The position numbers and the translations under genes are program-made. From Amaricoccus sp003258405 (GTDB lineage Bacteria > Pseudomonadota > Alphaproteobacteria > Rhodobacterales > Rhodobacteraceae), in NCBI RefSeq assembly GCF_043226085.1, contig NZ_CP171225.1:930001-994000 (forward strand): a stretch of 64,000 bases of DNA, in the 5' to 3' direction. Positions within the stretch are counted from its first letter, which is position 1. Each line of letters begins with the position of its first letter. This document shows, piece after piece, positions 17,001 through 26,237 of this stretch. Under the pieces are notes generated by a model. It was not told the origin of the DNA and searched no databases. It saw nothing but the letters and a program-made list of their open reading frames with translations.

Positions 17001-18985
17001 TCCGTCTCGTCTCCCCTCTCGCCCTCCTCGCCAGCCTTGCCGCCACACCTTTTTCGCTTGCGCAAGAAGCGAGCTCAGAAAGCGCTCCCGCAGCCGTTCC
17101 TGCCCCGGAGGAAGCCGCAACGGAGCCTGTACCGCTCGTGCCCGACGGGCCGGTCTGGAACAGTTTCCATGGCCAGCTCAGCGCGCAGAAATATTCGCCC
17201 CTCGATCAGATCGACACCTCGAATGTCGGCAAGCTCGAGAAGGCCTGGGAGTATCATACCGGCGATGTCTCGGACGGATCGGGCGAACGTCCCGCAACCG
17301 TTTGGTCCGCAACGCCCATCTTTGCCAACGACACACTCTATATCGGCACGCCCTTCTATCGGATCGTGGCGCTCGATCCCGAGACCGGTGCGGAGAAGTG
17401 GACCTTCGACACCGAGTCGACGCTCGAGGCGCTGACGCAACCGGCGCTCAAGAACCGCGGCGTGGCCTACTGGGAGACGAGCGCCCCGGCCGGGGGCGAA
17501 AGCTGCCAGAAGATCGTCTATCTCGGCACGATGGACGCGCAGCTCTTCGCGGTCGATGCCGACACTGGCACGCCTTGCAGCGGTTTTGCCAACAACGGCG
17601 TGCTTGATCTCAACCAGTGGAACACCACGAATGCACGCTGGCCGCTCTCGCTGTTGCAGCCACCGACGGTGGTGGGCGATCACCTGATCCTCGGCTGGGC
17701 CGGCAAGGACTGGGCCTTCGCCGAAGCACCGCCGGGGTCGGTCTTCTCTTTCAACGCCCGAACCGGCGCGCTTGAATGGACCTTCCAGGCGCTGCCGGAG
17801 GCGGTCCGAGCGAAGACGGGAACCGCCAATGTCTGGACGGCGATGTCGGTCGACGAAGAGCGCGGACTGGTCTACCTGCCGGTTTCTTCACCCTCGCCGA
17901 ACTACTGGGGTGGCAACCGGACCGAAGAGATCCCGCTGGCGACCTCGACCACCGCGCTCGATATCGAGACCGGCGAAGTTGTCTGGTCGCGGCAGTGGGT
18001 GCATCACGATATCTGGGATTACGACATCAACGCAGCGCCGACGCTCATGGACATCACCGTCGATGGCGAGGAGATCCCGGCGCTCATCCAGTCCACGAAG
18101 CAGGGCTTCCTGTTCGTGGTCAATCGCGAGACGGGCGAGGATGTCTGGCCGATCGAGGAGCGCCCCGTGCCGGCCGGCAGGATTGAGGGCGAGGTCTATG
18201 CGCCGACCCAGCCCTTCCCGACCAAGCCCGCTCCGCTGCTCGATCAGGCGGAGAAGCCCGAGGTCTGGTGGCTCGCCAATCTCCTCGGCTTCGGCCAGTG
18301 CTCGCGCCTCTTCGACAACCTGGAATACGACGGGATGTATTCGCCGCCGACCACGAAGGGCTCGGGCGTGCTTGCCTACCCCGACAGTTCGGGCGGCGTG
18401 CAATGGGGCGGCGTCGCCTTTGACCCGGAGAGCCAGACGGCAGTCGTCAACACCTCGCACATCGTGCAGGAGATCAAGCTTTACCCGCGGGACGAATACG
18501 AGAAGCTCGCGGGCGGCTCCGGCAACGAGAGCGGCTTCTATCCCCAGGCCGGCGCGCCGTACGGGATGTCGCTTGATGTGGCGATGAACTGGCTCGGCAT
18601 GCCCTGCTGGAAGCCCCCCTACGGCGAGCTTGTTGCGCTCGACATGCACACCGGTGATGTAAAATGGCGCGTCCCGATGGGCGCATCGCAGAAATACGGT
18701 TTCTACATGCCAGAAAGCATGGGCTCGCCAACAATCGGTGGCCCGGCGGTCACCGCGGGTGGGCTGATTTTCATCGGCGCTTCGATGGATGCCAAGGTCC
18801 GCGCCTATTCGCTCGAGACCGGAGAAGTGCTTTGGGAAGACATCGTCGCGGCCCCCGCCGTCGCGAACCCGGCGGTCTACGAATACAAGGGCCGCGAGTA
18901 CGTGGCCTTCGTCGCCGGAGGCAACACGATCATCAAGGATCAGGTCGGCGATCAGGTCGCGGTCTACGCGCTGCCCGAGGAATAA
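16997..18985 (+). CDS. Periplasmic PQQ-dependent dehydrogenase, glucose/quinate/shikimate type
   Basis: The 662-residue product begins with a signal peptide (MIRLVSPLALLASLAATPFS) and a Pro/Ala/Glu-rich linker. An eight-bladed quinoprotein propeller follows: WNSFHGQLSAQKYSPLDQID, PFYRIVALDPETGAEKW, then HHDIWDYDINAAPTL near residue 335, a hallmark of the membrane-bound glucose dehydrogenase family. No CXXCH haem motif is present, so electrons should pass directly to a quinone. It would oxidise a sugar or cyclic acid in the periplasm using PQQ and a metal. The substrate is not decidable. The membrane domain of related enzymes is encoded by the overlapping upstream gene. No PQQ synthesis genes are in the window. 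Confidence 0.88.
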   Translation: MIRLVSPLALLASLAATPFSLAQEASSESAPAAVPAPEEAATEPVPLVPDGPVWNSFHGQLSAQKYSPLDQIDTSNVGKLEKAWEYHTGDVSDGSGERPATVWSATPIFANDTLYIGTPFYRIVALDPETGAEKWTFDTESTLEALTQPALKNRGVAYWETSAPAGGESCQKIVYLGTMDAQLFAVDADTGTPCSGFANNGVLDLNQWNTTNARWPLSLLQPPTVVGDHLILGWAGKDWAFAEAPPGSVFSFNARTGALEWTFQALPEAVRAKTGTANVWTAMSVDEERGLVYLPVSSPSPNYWGGNRTEEIPLATSTTALDIETGEVVWSRQWVHHDIWDYDINAAPTLMDITVDGEEIPALIQSTKQGFLFVVNRETGEDVWPIEERPVPAGRIEGEVYAPTQPFPTKPAPLLDQAEKPEVWWLANLLGFGQCSRLFDNLEYDGMYSPPTTKGSGVLAYPDSSGGVQWGGVAFDPESQTAVVNTSHIVQEIKLYPRDEYEKLAGGSGNESGFYPQAGAPYGMSLDVAMNWLGMPCWKPPYGELVALDMHTGDVKWRVPMGASQKYGFYMPESMGSPTIGGPAVTAGGLIFIGASMDAKVRAYSLETGEVLWEDIVAAPAVANPAVYEYKGREYVAFVAGGNTIIKDQVGDQVAVYALPEE

Positions 18986-19003
18986 GCCGCGCAGCGCACA
19001 AAC

Positions 19004-19034
19004 GGAACCGGCGGGCAGCGCTACCGCCGGTTCC
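19004..19034. terminator. Bidirectional hairpin between the PQQ dehydrogenase and ccdA
   Basis: There is a perfect 11-bp stem, GGAACCGGCGG (19004-19014) and CCGCCGGTTCC (19024-19034), with a 9-nt loop. It lies between two convergent genes. No long T-run follows on either strand, so it may be an imperfect intrinsic terminator or an mRNA-stabilising 3' hairpin. Confidence 0.7.
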
Positions 19035-19066
19035 AGCCGGGGGTCAACCGGGTCCGCGACCTGGGG

Positions 19067-19819
19067 CTATCCGATCTGACCGAGTGCCGGGAAGGTTTCG
19101 AGCAGCCAGAAGGAAAGGCTGCTGAAGGCGCCGGTCATCATGAGAAGCCCGACGGCCACCAGCAGCACGCCCATGGCGCGTTCGATCGCCCCCATGTGAC
19201 GCTTGAGATGCGCCATCACGCCCAGCGCGCGCTGGAGAAATATGGCCGTGAGCAGGAAGGGAAGCCCAAGCCCCACCGCGTAGAATCCCATGAGCAGCAT
19301 GCCCCGCTCGACCGAGCCTTCCGTCGCGGCCAGCGAGAGAATCGCGCCCAGAACCGGGCCGATGCAGGGCGTCCAACCAAAGGCGAATGCGAGCCCCAGC
19401 ACATAGGCGCCAAAGGCCGTGCCGCCCTTTGCAGCGGTCTCGAAGCGCGCCTCGCGATAAAGCAGCGGAATCCGGATCACGCCGAGAAAATGCAGGCCGA
19501 AGATGAGGATGACCGCACCTGCGAGCATCGCCATCTCGCGCTGATGGCTGAGCAGCAGCCGTCCGAAAACCGAGGCCGCGAGGCCCAGGAAGAGGAAGAC
19601 TGTCGAGAGCCCAAGCACGAAGAAGACGGCGGCCTGAAGCGCGCGCCGCGTGCCACCGCGACCCGTCGCCATCTCGTCCATGGATGCCCCGGCCATGAAG
19701 GCGAGATAGGGCGGAACGATGGGCAGGACACAAGGGGACAGGAAGCTCAACACCCCCGCGGCAAGCGCCACGCCGAGCGCCGGCACCAGCGAGGCATCCC
19801 AAAGATCCACACCGAACAT
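19067..19819 (-). CDS. ccdA: Cytochrome c biogenesis / thiol-reduction membrane protein CcdA
   Basis: This is a 250-residue membrane protein with six helices. The redox cysteines lie in the family contexts LSPCVLPIVPPYLAFMAG and FGWTPCIGPVLGAIL. CcdA passes electrons from cytoplasmic thioredoxin across the membrane to periplasmic thioredoxin-like proteins such as CcmG. The ATG at 19819 gives the usual short N-terminus (MFGVDLWDASL). The open frame runs 21 codons further upstream without family resemblance. The likely partner ccmG is at 4.7 kb. Confidence 0.93.
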   Translation of the reverse strand: MFGVDLWDASLVPALGVALAAGVLSFLSPCVLPIVPPYLAFMAGASMDEMATGRGGTRRALQAAVFFVLGLSTVFLFLGLAASVFGRLLLSHQREMAMLAGAVILIFGLHFLGVIRIPLLYREARFETAAKGGTAFGAYVLGLAFAFGWTPCIGPVLGAILSLAATEGSVERGMLLMGFYAVGLGLPFLLTAIFLQRALGVMAHLKRHMGAIERAMGVLLVAVGLLMMTGAFSSLSFWLLETFPALGQIG

Positions 19820-19941
19820 CTCTTCTCCGTCTGCCTGCCCCGGACTGGCGCGCAACCTAGCGGCTTCCCGCCGCTCCGTCACCTCCGGAACGCGTCACAT
19901 TGGCGTGGACAAGCGCAAGGCCGGAAGCTAGCTCTCGGCCC

Positions 19942-20187
19942 ATGAACACGGGCACGAGCTGGGATGCGGAACTCGATGCGCGGGGGCTCCTCTGCCCCCT
20001 GCCGGTCCTGCGCGCGCGCAAGCGGCTTCTCGGCCTCGGCCCCGGCACGGTGCTGCGCGTGCTGGCCGACGATCCCGCCGCCCGCATCGACTTCCCGCAT
20101 TTCTGCGCCGAGCAGGGCTATACCTTCGCGGGCGAGGCCGACATAGGCGACGGCGTGCGAGCCTTTCTGATCCGAAAGCCGGACTGA
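19942..20187 (+). CDS. TusA-family sulfur carrier
   Basis: This is an 81-residue protein with the TusA/SirA fold and the conserved motif LDARGLLCPLPVLRARKRL, in which the CPxP cysteine (Cys18) carries persulfide sulfur. In related systems TusA feeds sulfur to tRNA thiolation, molybdenum cofactor or other pathways. The start at 19942 agrees with the family length. It stands alone, divergent from ccdA, and its partner cannot be named from context. Confidence 0.88.
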   Translation: MNTGTSWDAELDARGLLCPLPVLRARKRLLGLGPGTVLRVLADDPAARIDFPHFCAEQGYTFAGEADIGDGVRAFLIRKPD

Positions 20188-20282
20188 CTGCGGATCTGAG
20201 AGGAACATCTGGGCCACAGCAAGACGCGGCTGCGCGGATCGTTTCTCATCCGCAGAAGCGGCAGTTCCGACCAGACATGCCG

Positions 20283-21716
20283 TCAGAGGCCTTTGGAACG
20301 GTAGCTCTGTGCAACCCGGCTGATCGAGACGATGTAGGCGGCGATACGGAGGTCTTCCACATCCTTGCGGCCATGCCAGATCTCGCGCATCGACTGGTAT
20401 GCGATACGCATCGTGTCGTCGAGGCCGGAGCGCACAAGCTCAAGCTCGCCTGCCCCACGCACGAACTCCTGCTTGAAGGCATCCGAGAGGTTCATCTGCG
20501 CGCCGGTCTCGTGCAGGATGCGCTCGATCTCGTTGACGAGCATGAGACTGTGCGCCTCTTCCTGGCGCCGCTGCATCCTGCCGAAGCGGATATGGCTGAG
20601 GTTCTTCACCCACTCGAAGTAGCTGACAGTCACGCCGCCTGCGTTGACGTAGAGATCGGGCATGATCACCGTGCCCTTCGCCCGAAGGATCTCGTCTGCG
20701 CCAGCAGTGACCGGGCCGTTTGCCGCCTCCACGATCAGCGGCGCACGGACGCGGGCCGCGTTCTCGATGGTGATGACCGCCTCCATCGCCGCCGGGATCA
20801 GGATGTCGCATTCCATTTCCAGGACGGAAGAGCCATCCTCGACATATGTGCCGCGCGGGAAACCCTTGACCCCTCCGTTCGCGCCGATATGGGTCTTGAG
20901 GAATTCGATCGGAATGCCCTTGGGATTGACGATGGCGCCGTCGCGCTCGATCACCGCGACAATCCGGCAGCCATCCTCTTCCGAGAGGAACTTCGCGGCA
21001 TGGAAGCCGACATTGCCGAGCCCCTGCACGATCACGCGCTTGCCATCGAGAGTGCCATCAAGACCGGCCGCCTTGAGATCGTCCGGGTGCCGGAAGAACT
21101 CGCGCAGCGCATATTGCACACCGCGCCCGGTTGCCTCGACGCGGCCATGGATGCCACCCGCATTGAGGGGCTTGCCGGTGACGCAGGCAGCGGAATTGAT
21201 GTCGGTCGTGTTCATCCGGCGATACTGATCGACGATCCAGGCCATTTCCCGCTCCCCGGTGCCCATGTCGGGCGCGGGCACGTTCTGGGACGGGTGGATC
21301 AGGTCACGCTTGGCGAGCTCATAGGCGAAGCGGCGGGTGATGAGCTCCATTTCGTGCTCCTCCCACTCGCGCGGGTCGATCCGGAGCCCGCCCTTCGAGC
21401 CGCCGAACGGCACTTCAACCAACGCGCACTTGTAGGTCATCAACGCGGCAAGCGCTTCGACCTCGTCCTGATGCACGCTGGGCGCGAAGCGGATACCGCC
21501 CTTGACGGGTTCCATGTGTTCGGAATGAACGGAGCGGTAGCCGGTGAAGGTGTGGATCGAGCCACGCAGGCGAACGCCGAAACGCACGGTGTAGGTCGAA
21601 TTGCACACCCGGATCTTTTCCTCGAGACCGGGTGAGAGATCCATCAGGCGCACGGCCCGGTTGAACATAATGTCGACGGATTCGCGGAAACTCGGTTCCC
21701 GAAGCGGAGCGTTCAT
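20283..21716 (-). CDS. Glu/Leu/Phe/Val-type glutamate dehydrogenase
   Basis: This enzyme oxidatively deaminates glutamate, or makes it from 2-oxoglutarate and ammonium. The 477-residue product carries the dimerisation domain with the catalytic-lysine motif VPFGGSKGGLRIDP, the upstream KCALVEV and the GGIRFAP substrate block. The C-terminal Rossmann domain contains VIVQGLGNVG. Length and motifs fit hexameric Glu dehydrogenases of the alphaproteobacterial type. The start at 21716 (MNAPLREPSFRESVDIMFNR) is the first with family resemblance; the longer open frame upstream runs antisense into hrpB. Nucleotide preference is not readable. Confidence 0.93.
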   Translation of the reverse strand: MNAPLREPSFRESVDIMFNRAVRLMDLSPGLEEKIRVCNSTYTVRFGVRLRGSIHTFTGYRSVHSEHMEPVKGGIRFAPSVHQDEVEALAALMTYKCALVEVPFGGSKGGLRIDPREWEEHEMELITRRFAYELAKRDLIHPSQNVPAPDMGTGEREMAWIVDQYRRMNTTDINSAACVTGKPLNAGGIHGRVEATGRGVQYALREFFRHPDDLKAAGLDGTLDGKRVIVQGLGNVGFHAAKFLSEEDGCRIVAVIERDGAIVNPKGIPIEFLKTHIGANGGVKGFPRGTYVEDGSSVLEMECDILIPAAMEAVITIENAARVRAPLIVEAANGPVTAGADEILRAKGTVIMPDLYVNAGGVTVSYFEWVKNLSHIRFGRMQRRQEEAHSLMLVNEIERILHETGAQMNLSDAFKQEFVRGAGELELVRSGLDDTMRIAYQSMREIWHGRKDVEDLRIAAYIVSISRVAQSYRSKGL

Positions 21717-21804
21717 CTCGATCCTCCCTGAGCGGCTTTTGTCTGCCTCTTCCTTGAGCACTAGAGCACTCCTGCGCCGCGCTCTCAAGGAAAAGCGGCG
21801 CCGG

Positions 21805-24312
21805 TCAGGATCGCCGCCGCACCGTTCTCCGCGTTGGCTCAGCGGCGACGGGGTCCTCGGGCCAGGAGTGCTTCGGGTAGCGGCCGCGCAGGTCGCGCCG
21901 CACATCGGCATAGGAAGAGGCCCAGAAGCCCGGCAGATCCGAGGTTGTCTGCACCGGCCGCTGCGCCGGTGACAGCAGGTGAAGCACAAGCGGAATGGCT
22001 TCGGGCCCCACCGTCGGGTGTCGCGTAAGGCCAAAGAGCTCCTGGAGCCGCACAGAGACCGAGGGCGCATCGCCGCCATAATCCACGGGCAGGCGCGTGC
22101 CGGTGGGCGCGGTGATCGCAGGCGGCGCAAGGCGATCAAGCATCTGCCGCTCCTCCCATGAAAGCCGCGCCTCAAGGATGGCGAGCAGATCGAGCCCCCC
22201 GAGCTGCTCTGCCCGGCGGACGGCGCCAAGATGCGGTGCCAGCCAGTTCTCAAGCGTCGCGATCAGGCCGTCGGGCGAAAAGTCGGGCAGTTCCGCACCT
22301 CCATGGGCGCGGAGCCATTCCGCGCGTCCCGCAAACCGCCGCGCGGCATCGCTCCAAGGCAGGATCTCGAGGCCGAGATCACGCACCCCCTCCACCATTG
22401 CCGCTGCAAGCGCCTCGGGTGGCACATCGCTCCAGCGCCTGTCCTCCAACGCGAGTGCGCCGAGCATCAGGCGGTCGCGCGCGATCACTGCCCGATCCCG
22501 CCGCGACCATTCGCAAGACTGAACATGCCGCAGCCGTCCGCCATGCAGCGCACGGATTTCGGCTTCGGTGACGGGCGCGGCAAGCCGGATGAGGGCCTCG
22601 CGCGGATTGCCGTCCAGATCGCCGGCCACCAGCATCTGCGCGGCGCCGAGCGGCTCGCCTGGTGCGGTCAGAGCCCCCTTGCCGCCGGACAGCAGGAAGC
22701 GCGGCGCCTCGCCGTCGCGGCGCTTGCCGATCCGATCGGGATAGGCGAGCGACAGCGCCCCTCCGACGGAGAGCTCTCCCGCGCCGGACGCTCCTGGAAC
22801 GAGACGCCGAAGGCGCGCGGCTTCCTGCCGGATCGCGGCGAGCGCCCCGCGGTCCACCTCGACCGGCACGTCCCGCATCAGCTTGGCGGCATCTGCAAGC
22901 GCCCGGATCCGCAGGAGAAGGTCCGCAGGCGCGCGACCACCTCCCCGTGCGCGCAACGGATCACGATTTTCAAGCAACGCCGCGAGATCGGCCGCGAGCC
23001 CGGCACCGCCACGCTCCTGTGCCGCAACCAGCATGTGGGCGAGCCGGGGGTGGACTGGCAGCCGGGCCAATTGCCTGCCGTGGCTGCTGATTCGCCCGTC
23101 GGGGTCGAGCGCACCGAGCTCCGCGAGCAGCATACGTGCCTCGGTGAAGGCCGCATCGGGCGGCGGCGTGAGGAACGCGAGCCCGTCGGTCTCGGCCGCG
23201 CCCCAGAGCGAGAGTTCAAGTGCGAGCGGCGCGAGATCGGCGGAAGCAATTTCGGGAGGCGGGAAGGCGGCAAGCGCCCCTTCCTCCCCCTTCGTCCAGA
23301 GCCGATAGCACCAACCGGCGGCAACGCGTCCGGCGCGGCCACGCCGCTGCTCGGCTTCTGCGCGCGTCACGCGTTCCGTCACCAGGCGCGACATGCCGGA
23401 GCCGGGATCGAAGCGTGCCCGGCGCGCACGGCCCGCATCAACGACAACCCGCACATCGGGAATGGTGAGGGAGGTTTCCGCAATGGAGGTGGCGAGCACG
23501 AGCTTGCGTCCTTCGGCGAGCGACGTCAGCGCGGCCCGTTGCGCAGCGAGCTTGAGACCGCCATGGAGAGGCTGGATCATCACGTTTCGCGGCACGCGGC
23601 GTTCGAGAAGCTGAGCCACACGCCCGATTTCCGCCTGTCCTGGCAGGAAGACGAGCACACCGCCTTCGGTTCCGGCAAGTGCTGTCTCGACGAGATCGGC
23701 CGCCGCCGCCTCGAACTGGCCACGCCGCGGCGGGCCGCTCGCCCAGGGGCGATCGAGCCAGAGGGTCTCGACCGGGAAGGCTCGCCCTTCCGAAGTGACG
23801 AGCGGGGCATCTCCGAGCAGAGCCGCGACGGGCTCCGCATCGAGGGTTGCGGACATGACGATGAGTTTCAGCTCGGGCCGGAGTGCGGCACGAAGCTCAA
23901 GTGTGAGCGCAAGGCCGAGATCGGCCTGAAGCGCGCGCTCGTGAAACTCGTCAAAGATGACGCAGCCAATGCCCGGAAGTTCGGGATCGGACTGGATCAT
24001 GCGGGTGAGGATCCCTTCCGTCACGACCTCGATCCGGTTGCCGGGCACGCTCTCGCCGCGGATGCGATAGCCAACGCGGCCACCCGGCGTTTCACCGAGG
24101 CTTGCGGCCAGCCGCTCGGCGGCGGCCCGCGCCGCCACCCGCCGCGGCTCAAGCATGAGAATACGCCCGTCGACAGCGCCGGCCTCGAGCAGGAAAAGCG
24201 GCACCCGGGTCGTCTTGCCTGCACCAGGAGGAGCCTGGAGCACGGCGCAGCCGCGCGCCGCAAGGGCGGCGCCGAGCGCGGGCAGGACCGGCTCGATCGG
24301 CAGTTGCGCCAT
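21805..24312 (-). CDS. hrpB: ATP-dependent RNA helicase HrpB
   Basis: This is an 835-residue DEAH-box type helicase. Walker A (APPGAGKTTRVP) is at residue about 30. Motif II appears as FDEFHERALQADLGL, with DEFH in place of DEAH, as is usual in HrpB. Motif III is SATLD and motif VI is EQRRGRAGR. The HA2-like region and the HrpB-specific C-terminal domain follow. Its cellular role in most bacteria is not established. It is followed 88 bp on by the gdh gene and preceded by a DUF3108 gene. Confidence 0.95.
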   Translation of the reverse strand: MAQLPIEPVLPALGAALAARGCAVLQAPPGAGKTTRVPLFLLEAGAVDGRILMLEPRRVAARAAAERLAASLGETPGGRVGYRIRGESVPGNRIEVVTEGILTRMIQSDPELPGIGCVIFDEFHERALQADLGLALTLELRAALRPELKLIVMSATLDAEPVAALLGDAPLVTSEGRAFPVETLWLDRPWASGPPRRGQFEAAAADLVETALAGTEGGVLVFLPGQAEIGRVAQLLERRVPRNVMIQPLHGGLKLAAQRAALTSLAEGRKLVLATSIAETSLTIPDVRVVVDAGRARRARFDPGSGMSRLVTERVTRAEAEQRRGRAGRVAAGWCYRLWTKGEEGALAAFPPPEIASADLAPLALELSLWGAAETDGLAFLTPPPDAAFTEARMLLAELGALDPDGRISSHGRQLARLPVHPRLAHMLVAAQERGGAGLAADLAALLENRDPLRARGGGRAPADLLLRIRALADAAKLMRDVPVEVDRGALAAIRQEAARLRRLVPGASGAGELSVGGALSLAYPDRIGKRRDGEAPRFLLSGGKGALTAPGEPLGAAQMLVAGDLDGNPREALIRLAAPVTEAEIRALHGGRLRHVQSCEWSRRDRAVIARDRLMLGALALEDRRWSDVPPEALAAAMVEGVRDLGLEILPWSDAARRFAGRAEWLRAHGGAELPDFSPDGLIATLENWLAPHLGAVRRAEQLGGLDLLAILEARLSWEERQMLDRLAPPAITAPTGTRLPVDYGGDAPSVSVRLQELFGLTRHPTVGPEAIPLVLHLLSPAQRPVQTTSDLPGFWASSYADVRRDLRGRYPKHSWPEDPVAAEPTRRTVRRRS

Positions 24313-24323
24313 GCTGCCCGCGC

Positions 24324-25049
24324 CTATTTTCGCACGAGCGCGGCACGGCCGAACTGGGTCTTGGTGTCCAGCCGCTGGAGTTGCGCAACGCCGTCGCCGC
24401 GATCGCGGAAGATCGCCTTGAAAGGATAGGACGAAGAGGTGTTGAAGGTCTGCTCTTCCCCCTCCAGCCGCTCGTAGCGGCCATTGCAGAGGATCTCGCC
24501 ATCGCCCTGCATCTCCGGCTTCCCGAGCGTGATCCGCGAGCGCCTCGAGCCGTCGAAGACATCCACCGACTTCCCGCAGACCTCGCCGACCGGCACATCG
24601 CGCAGGAGCGCGAAGCTTGCCGAAACCGGATCGAGCGTGCCTGTCTGGTTCGAGGGATCCGGCGAGGTACTGCGCTCGGGCTTCACCGAGACGAAGACTG
24701 GCGTCCCGTTTTCCCAGTCGATCCGCGTCTCGCGCGCGGCGCGAGGCGAAACCGAAGAGGCCCGGAAGACCTGCGGGACGATTCGACCGTCCCCCGCCAC
24801 GCCTCCGGCCGCCGTGCCATCGAAACGGAAATCCGCGAAGATCCCGACCAGCCCGGCGGTGTTCACCTTGGCCCGTGCCTCGTAGGTGCGGCCGGACTCG
24901 ACACCCCCCATCGAGATCTCCCCCGCCCGGATGCCGGCGATACGGAAATCGAAGGCAGCCTCGTAGGTCTCCGCCGCCGCGGCAGGTGCTGCCGCGAGCG
25001 GCGCAACTGCCAGCGCCAGAAGGGCATTTCGGATCGGGCGGAGCATCAT
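24324..25049 (-). CDS. DUF3108 domain periplasmic protein
   Basis: This is a 241-residue exported protein with a signal peptide (RNALLALAVAPLAAAPAAAA). It then has the DUF3108 pattern: ETYEAAFDFRIAGIRAGEIS, VNTAGLVGIFADFRFDGT and a mid-protein DPVSASFALLRDV. Such beta-rich proteins are periplasmic and of unknown function. Two adjacent start codons (25049 and 25046) are equivalent. The gene ends 11 bp before hrpB begins, so the two may be co-transcribed. Confidence 0.85.
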   Translation of the reverse strand: MMLRPIRNALLALAVAPLAAAPAAAAETYEAAFDFRIAGIRAGEISMGGVESGRTYEARAKVNTAGLVGIFADFRFDGTAAGGVAGDGRIVPQVFRASSVSPRAARETRIDWENGTPVFVSVKPERSTSPDPSNQTGTLDPVSASFALLRDVPVGEVCGKSVDVFDGSRRSRITLGKPEMQGDGEILCNGRYERLEGEEQTFNTSSSYPFKAIFRDRGDGVAQLQRLDTKTQFGRAALVRK

Positions 25050-25226
25050 TGGGAGAAACCTCGGATCAAGGGGCGTCGCGACAGGCCAGGCGTCGGCAGG
25101 ACGGGTGAAGCGGGCGGGCATGAGGTTGACAGCGGGCAGCGCGTCTTGGTGTATGCCAAAGCCGCGGGGCGGGGCCAAGCACGAACCCGTACGGTGTGTT
25201 GAAGCTTGCGTGAAGGACTGGACGGC

Positions 25227-26234
25227 ATGAGCGATAGGGATGGCGGCACGACAGAACTTGCGGCAAGGCTTGCATCGGGCGACCGGCGCGCGCTGGCAAG
25301 GGCGATCACGCTGATCGAGTCGAGCCGCGCTGATCACCGGGCCGAGGCCCGCGCGCTCCTCGCCTCCCTGCCCCCGCGCGAGACCCCGGCTCTCCGCATC
25401 GGCCTGACCGGGACGCCCGGCGTCGGCAAGTCGAGCTTTACCGAGAGTTTCGGCCTCCTGCTGACCGAACGCGGGCTGCGGCTGGCCGTTCTTGCAGTGG
25501 ATCCGTCCTCGGCGCGCTCGGGCGGCTCCATCCTCGGCGACAAGACCCGCATGGAAAAACTCGCGCGCACACCCGGCGCCTTCATTCGCCCCTCCCCAAG
25601 CCAAGCCACGCTGGGCGGCGTGGGTCAGCGCACCCGCGAGACCATCCGGCTGGTCGAAGCCTGGGGCGCGGATATCGTGGTCATCGAGACTGTCGGCGTC
25701 GGTCAGTCGGAGACCATGGTCGCGGACATGACCGACATCTTCGTCCTCCTGCTCGCGCCGGCGGGCGGCGATGAGCTGCAGGGCGTGAAGCGCGGCATCA
25801 TGGAGATGGCCGACATCATCCTCGTCAACAAGGCCGACGGCGAGTTGAAGTCCCAGGCGCTCAGGACCTGTGCAGACTATGGTGGGGCGTTGCGCCTGCT
25901 GCGCGCGCGCCCCGGCGACCCGGAGGGCTTTCCCTGCGCGCGCACCGTTTCGGCCTACACCGGCGACGGTCTCGAGGCGGCCTGGGAGACGATCGAGAAG
26001 CTCGCGAAAGGCCGCCAAGCCAACGGCAGCTGGGAGGCACGGCGGCGCGCGCAGGCTCAGACCTGGTTCTCCCATGCGATCGAGACCGGCCTCATCGCGC
26101 GGCTTCACAAGAACCCAGAGGCGGCCGCGCGGAGAGCAGAGCTCGCGCGACAGGTTGCCGACGGGGAACTCACACCGGATATTGCGGCAGAAACCCTTCT
26201 CGATGCCTTCGCGCCGGTTTCACACCCCTCCTGA
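25227..26234 (+). CDS. meaB: MeaB-type GTPase, methylmalonyl-CoA mutase chaperone
   Basis: This is a 335-residue G3E-family GTPase. It has the P-loop GTPGVGKSSF, the LAVDPSSARSGGSILGDKTRM switch segment and the VIETVGVGQSE block typical of MeaB/ArgK. The base-recognition motif is LVNKADGE. MeaB protects and gates adenosylcobalamin loading of methylmalonyl-CoA mutase. The mutase gene is not in the window. The start at 25227 follows an ACTGGACGGC context. An upstream alternative at 25206 would add seven residues. Confidence 0.93.
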   Translation: MSDRDGGTTELAARLASGDRRALARAITLIESSRADHRAEARALLASLPPRETPALRIGLTGTPGVGKSSFTESFGLLLTERGLRLAVLAVDPSSARSGGSILGDKTRMEKLARTPGAFIRPSPSQATLGGVGQRTRETIRLVEAWGADIVVIETVGVGQSETMVADMTDIFVLLLAPAGGDELQGVKRGIMEMADIILVNKADGELKSQALRTCADYGGALRLLRARPGDPEGFPCARTVSAYTGDGLEAAWETIEKLAKGRQANGSWEARRRAQAQTWFSHAIETGLIARLHKNPEAAARRAELARQVADGELTPDIAAETLLDAFAPVSHPS

Positions 26235-26237
26235 GGC

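Noticed and set aside
22231..24429. Open frame of about 732 codons on the plus strand opposite hrpB.
   Set aside because: Antisense shadow of a helicase with all motifs intact.
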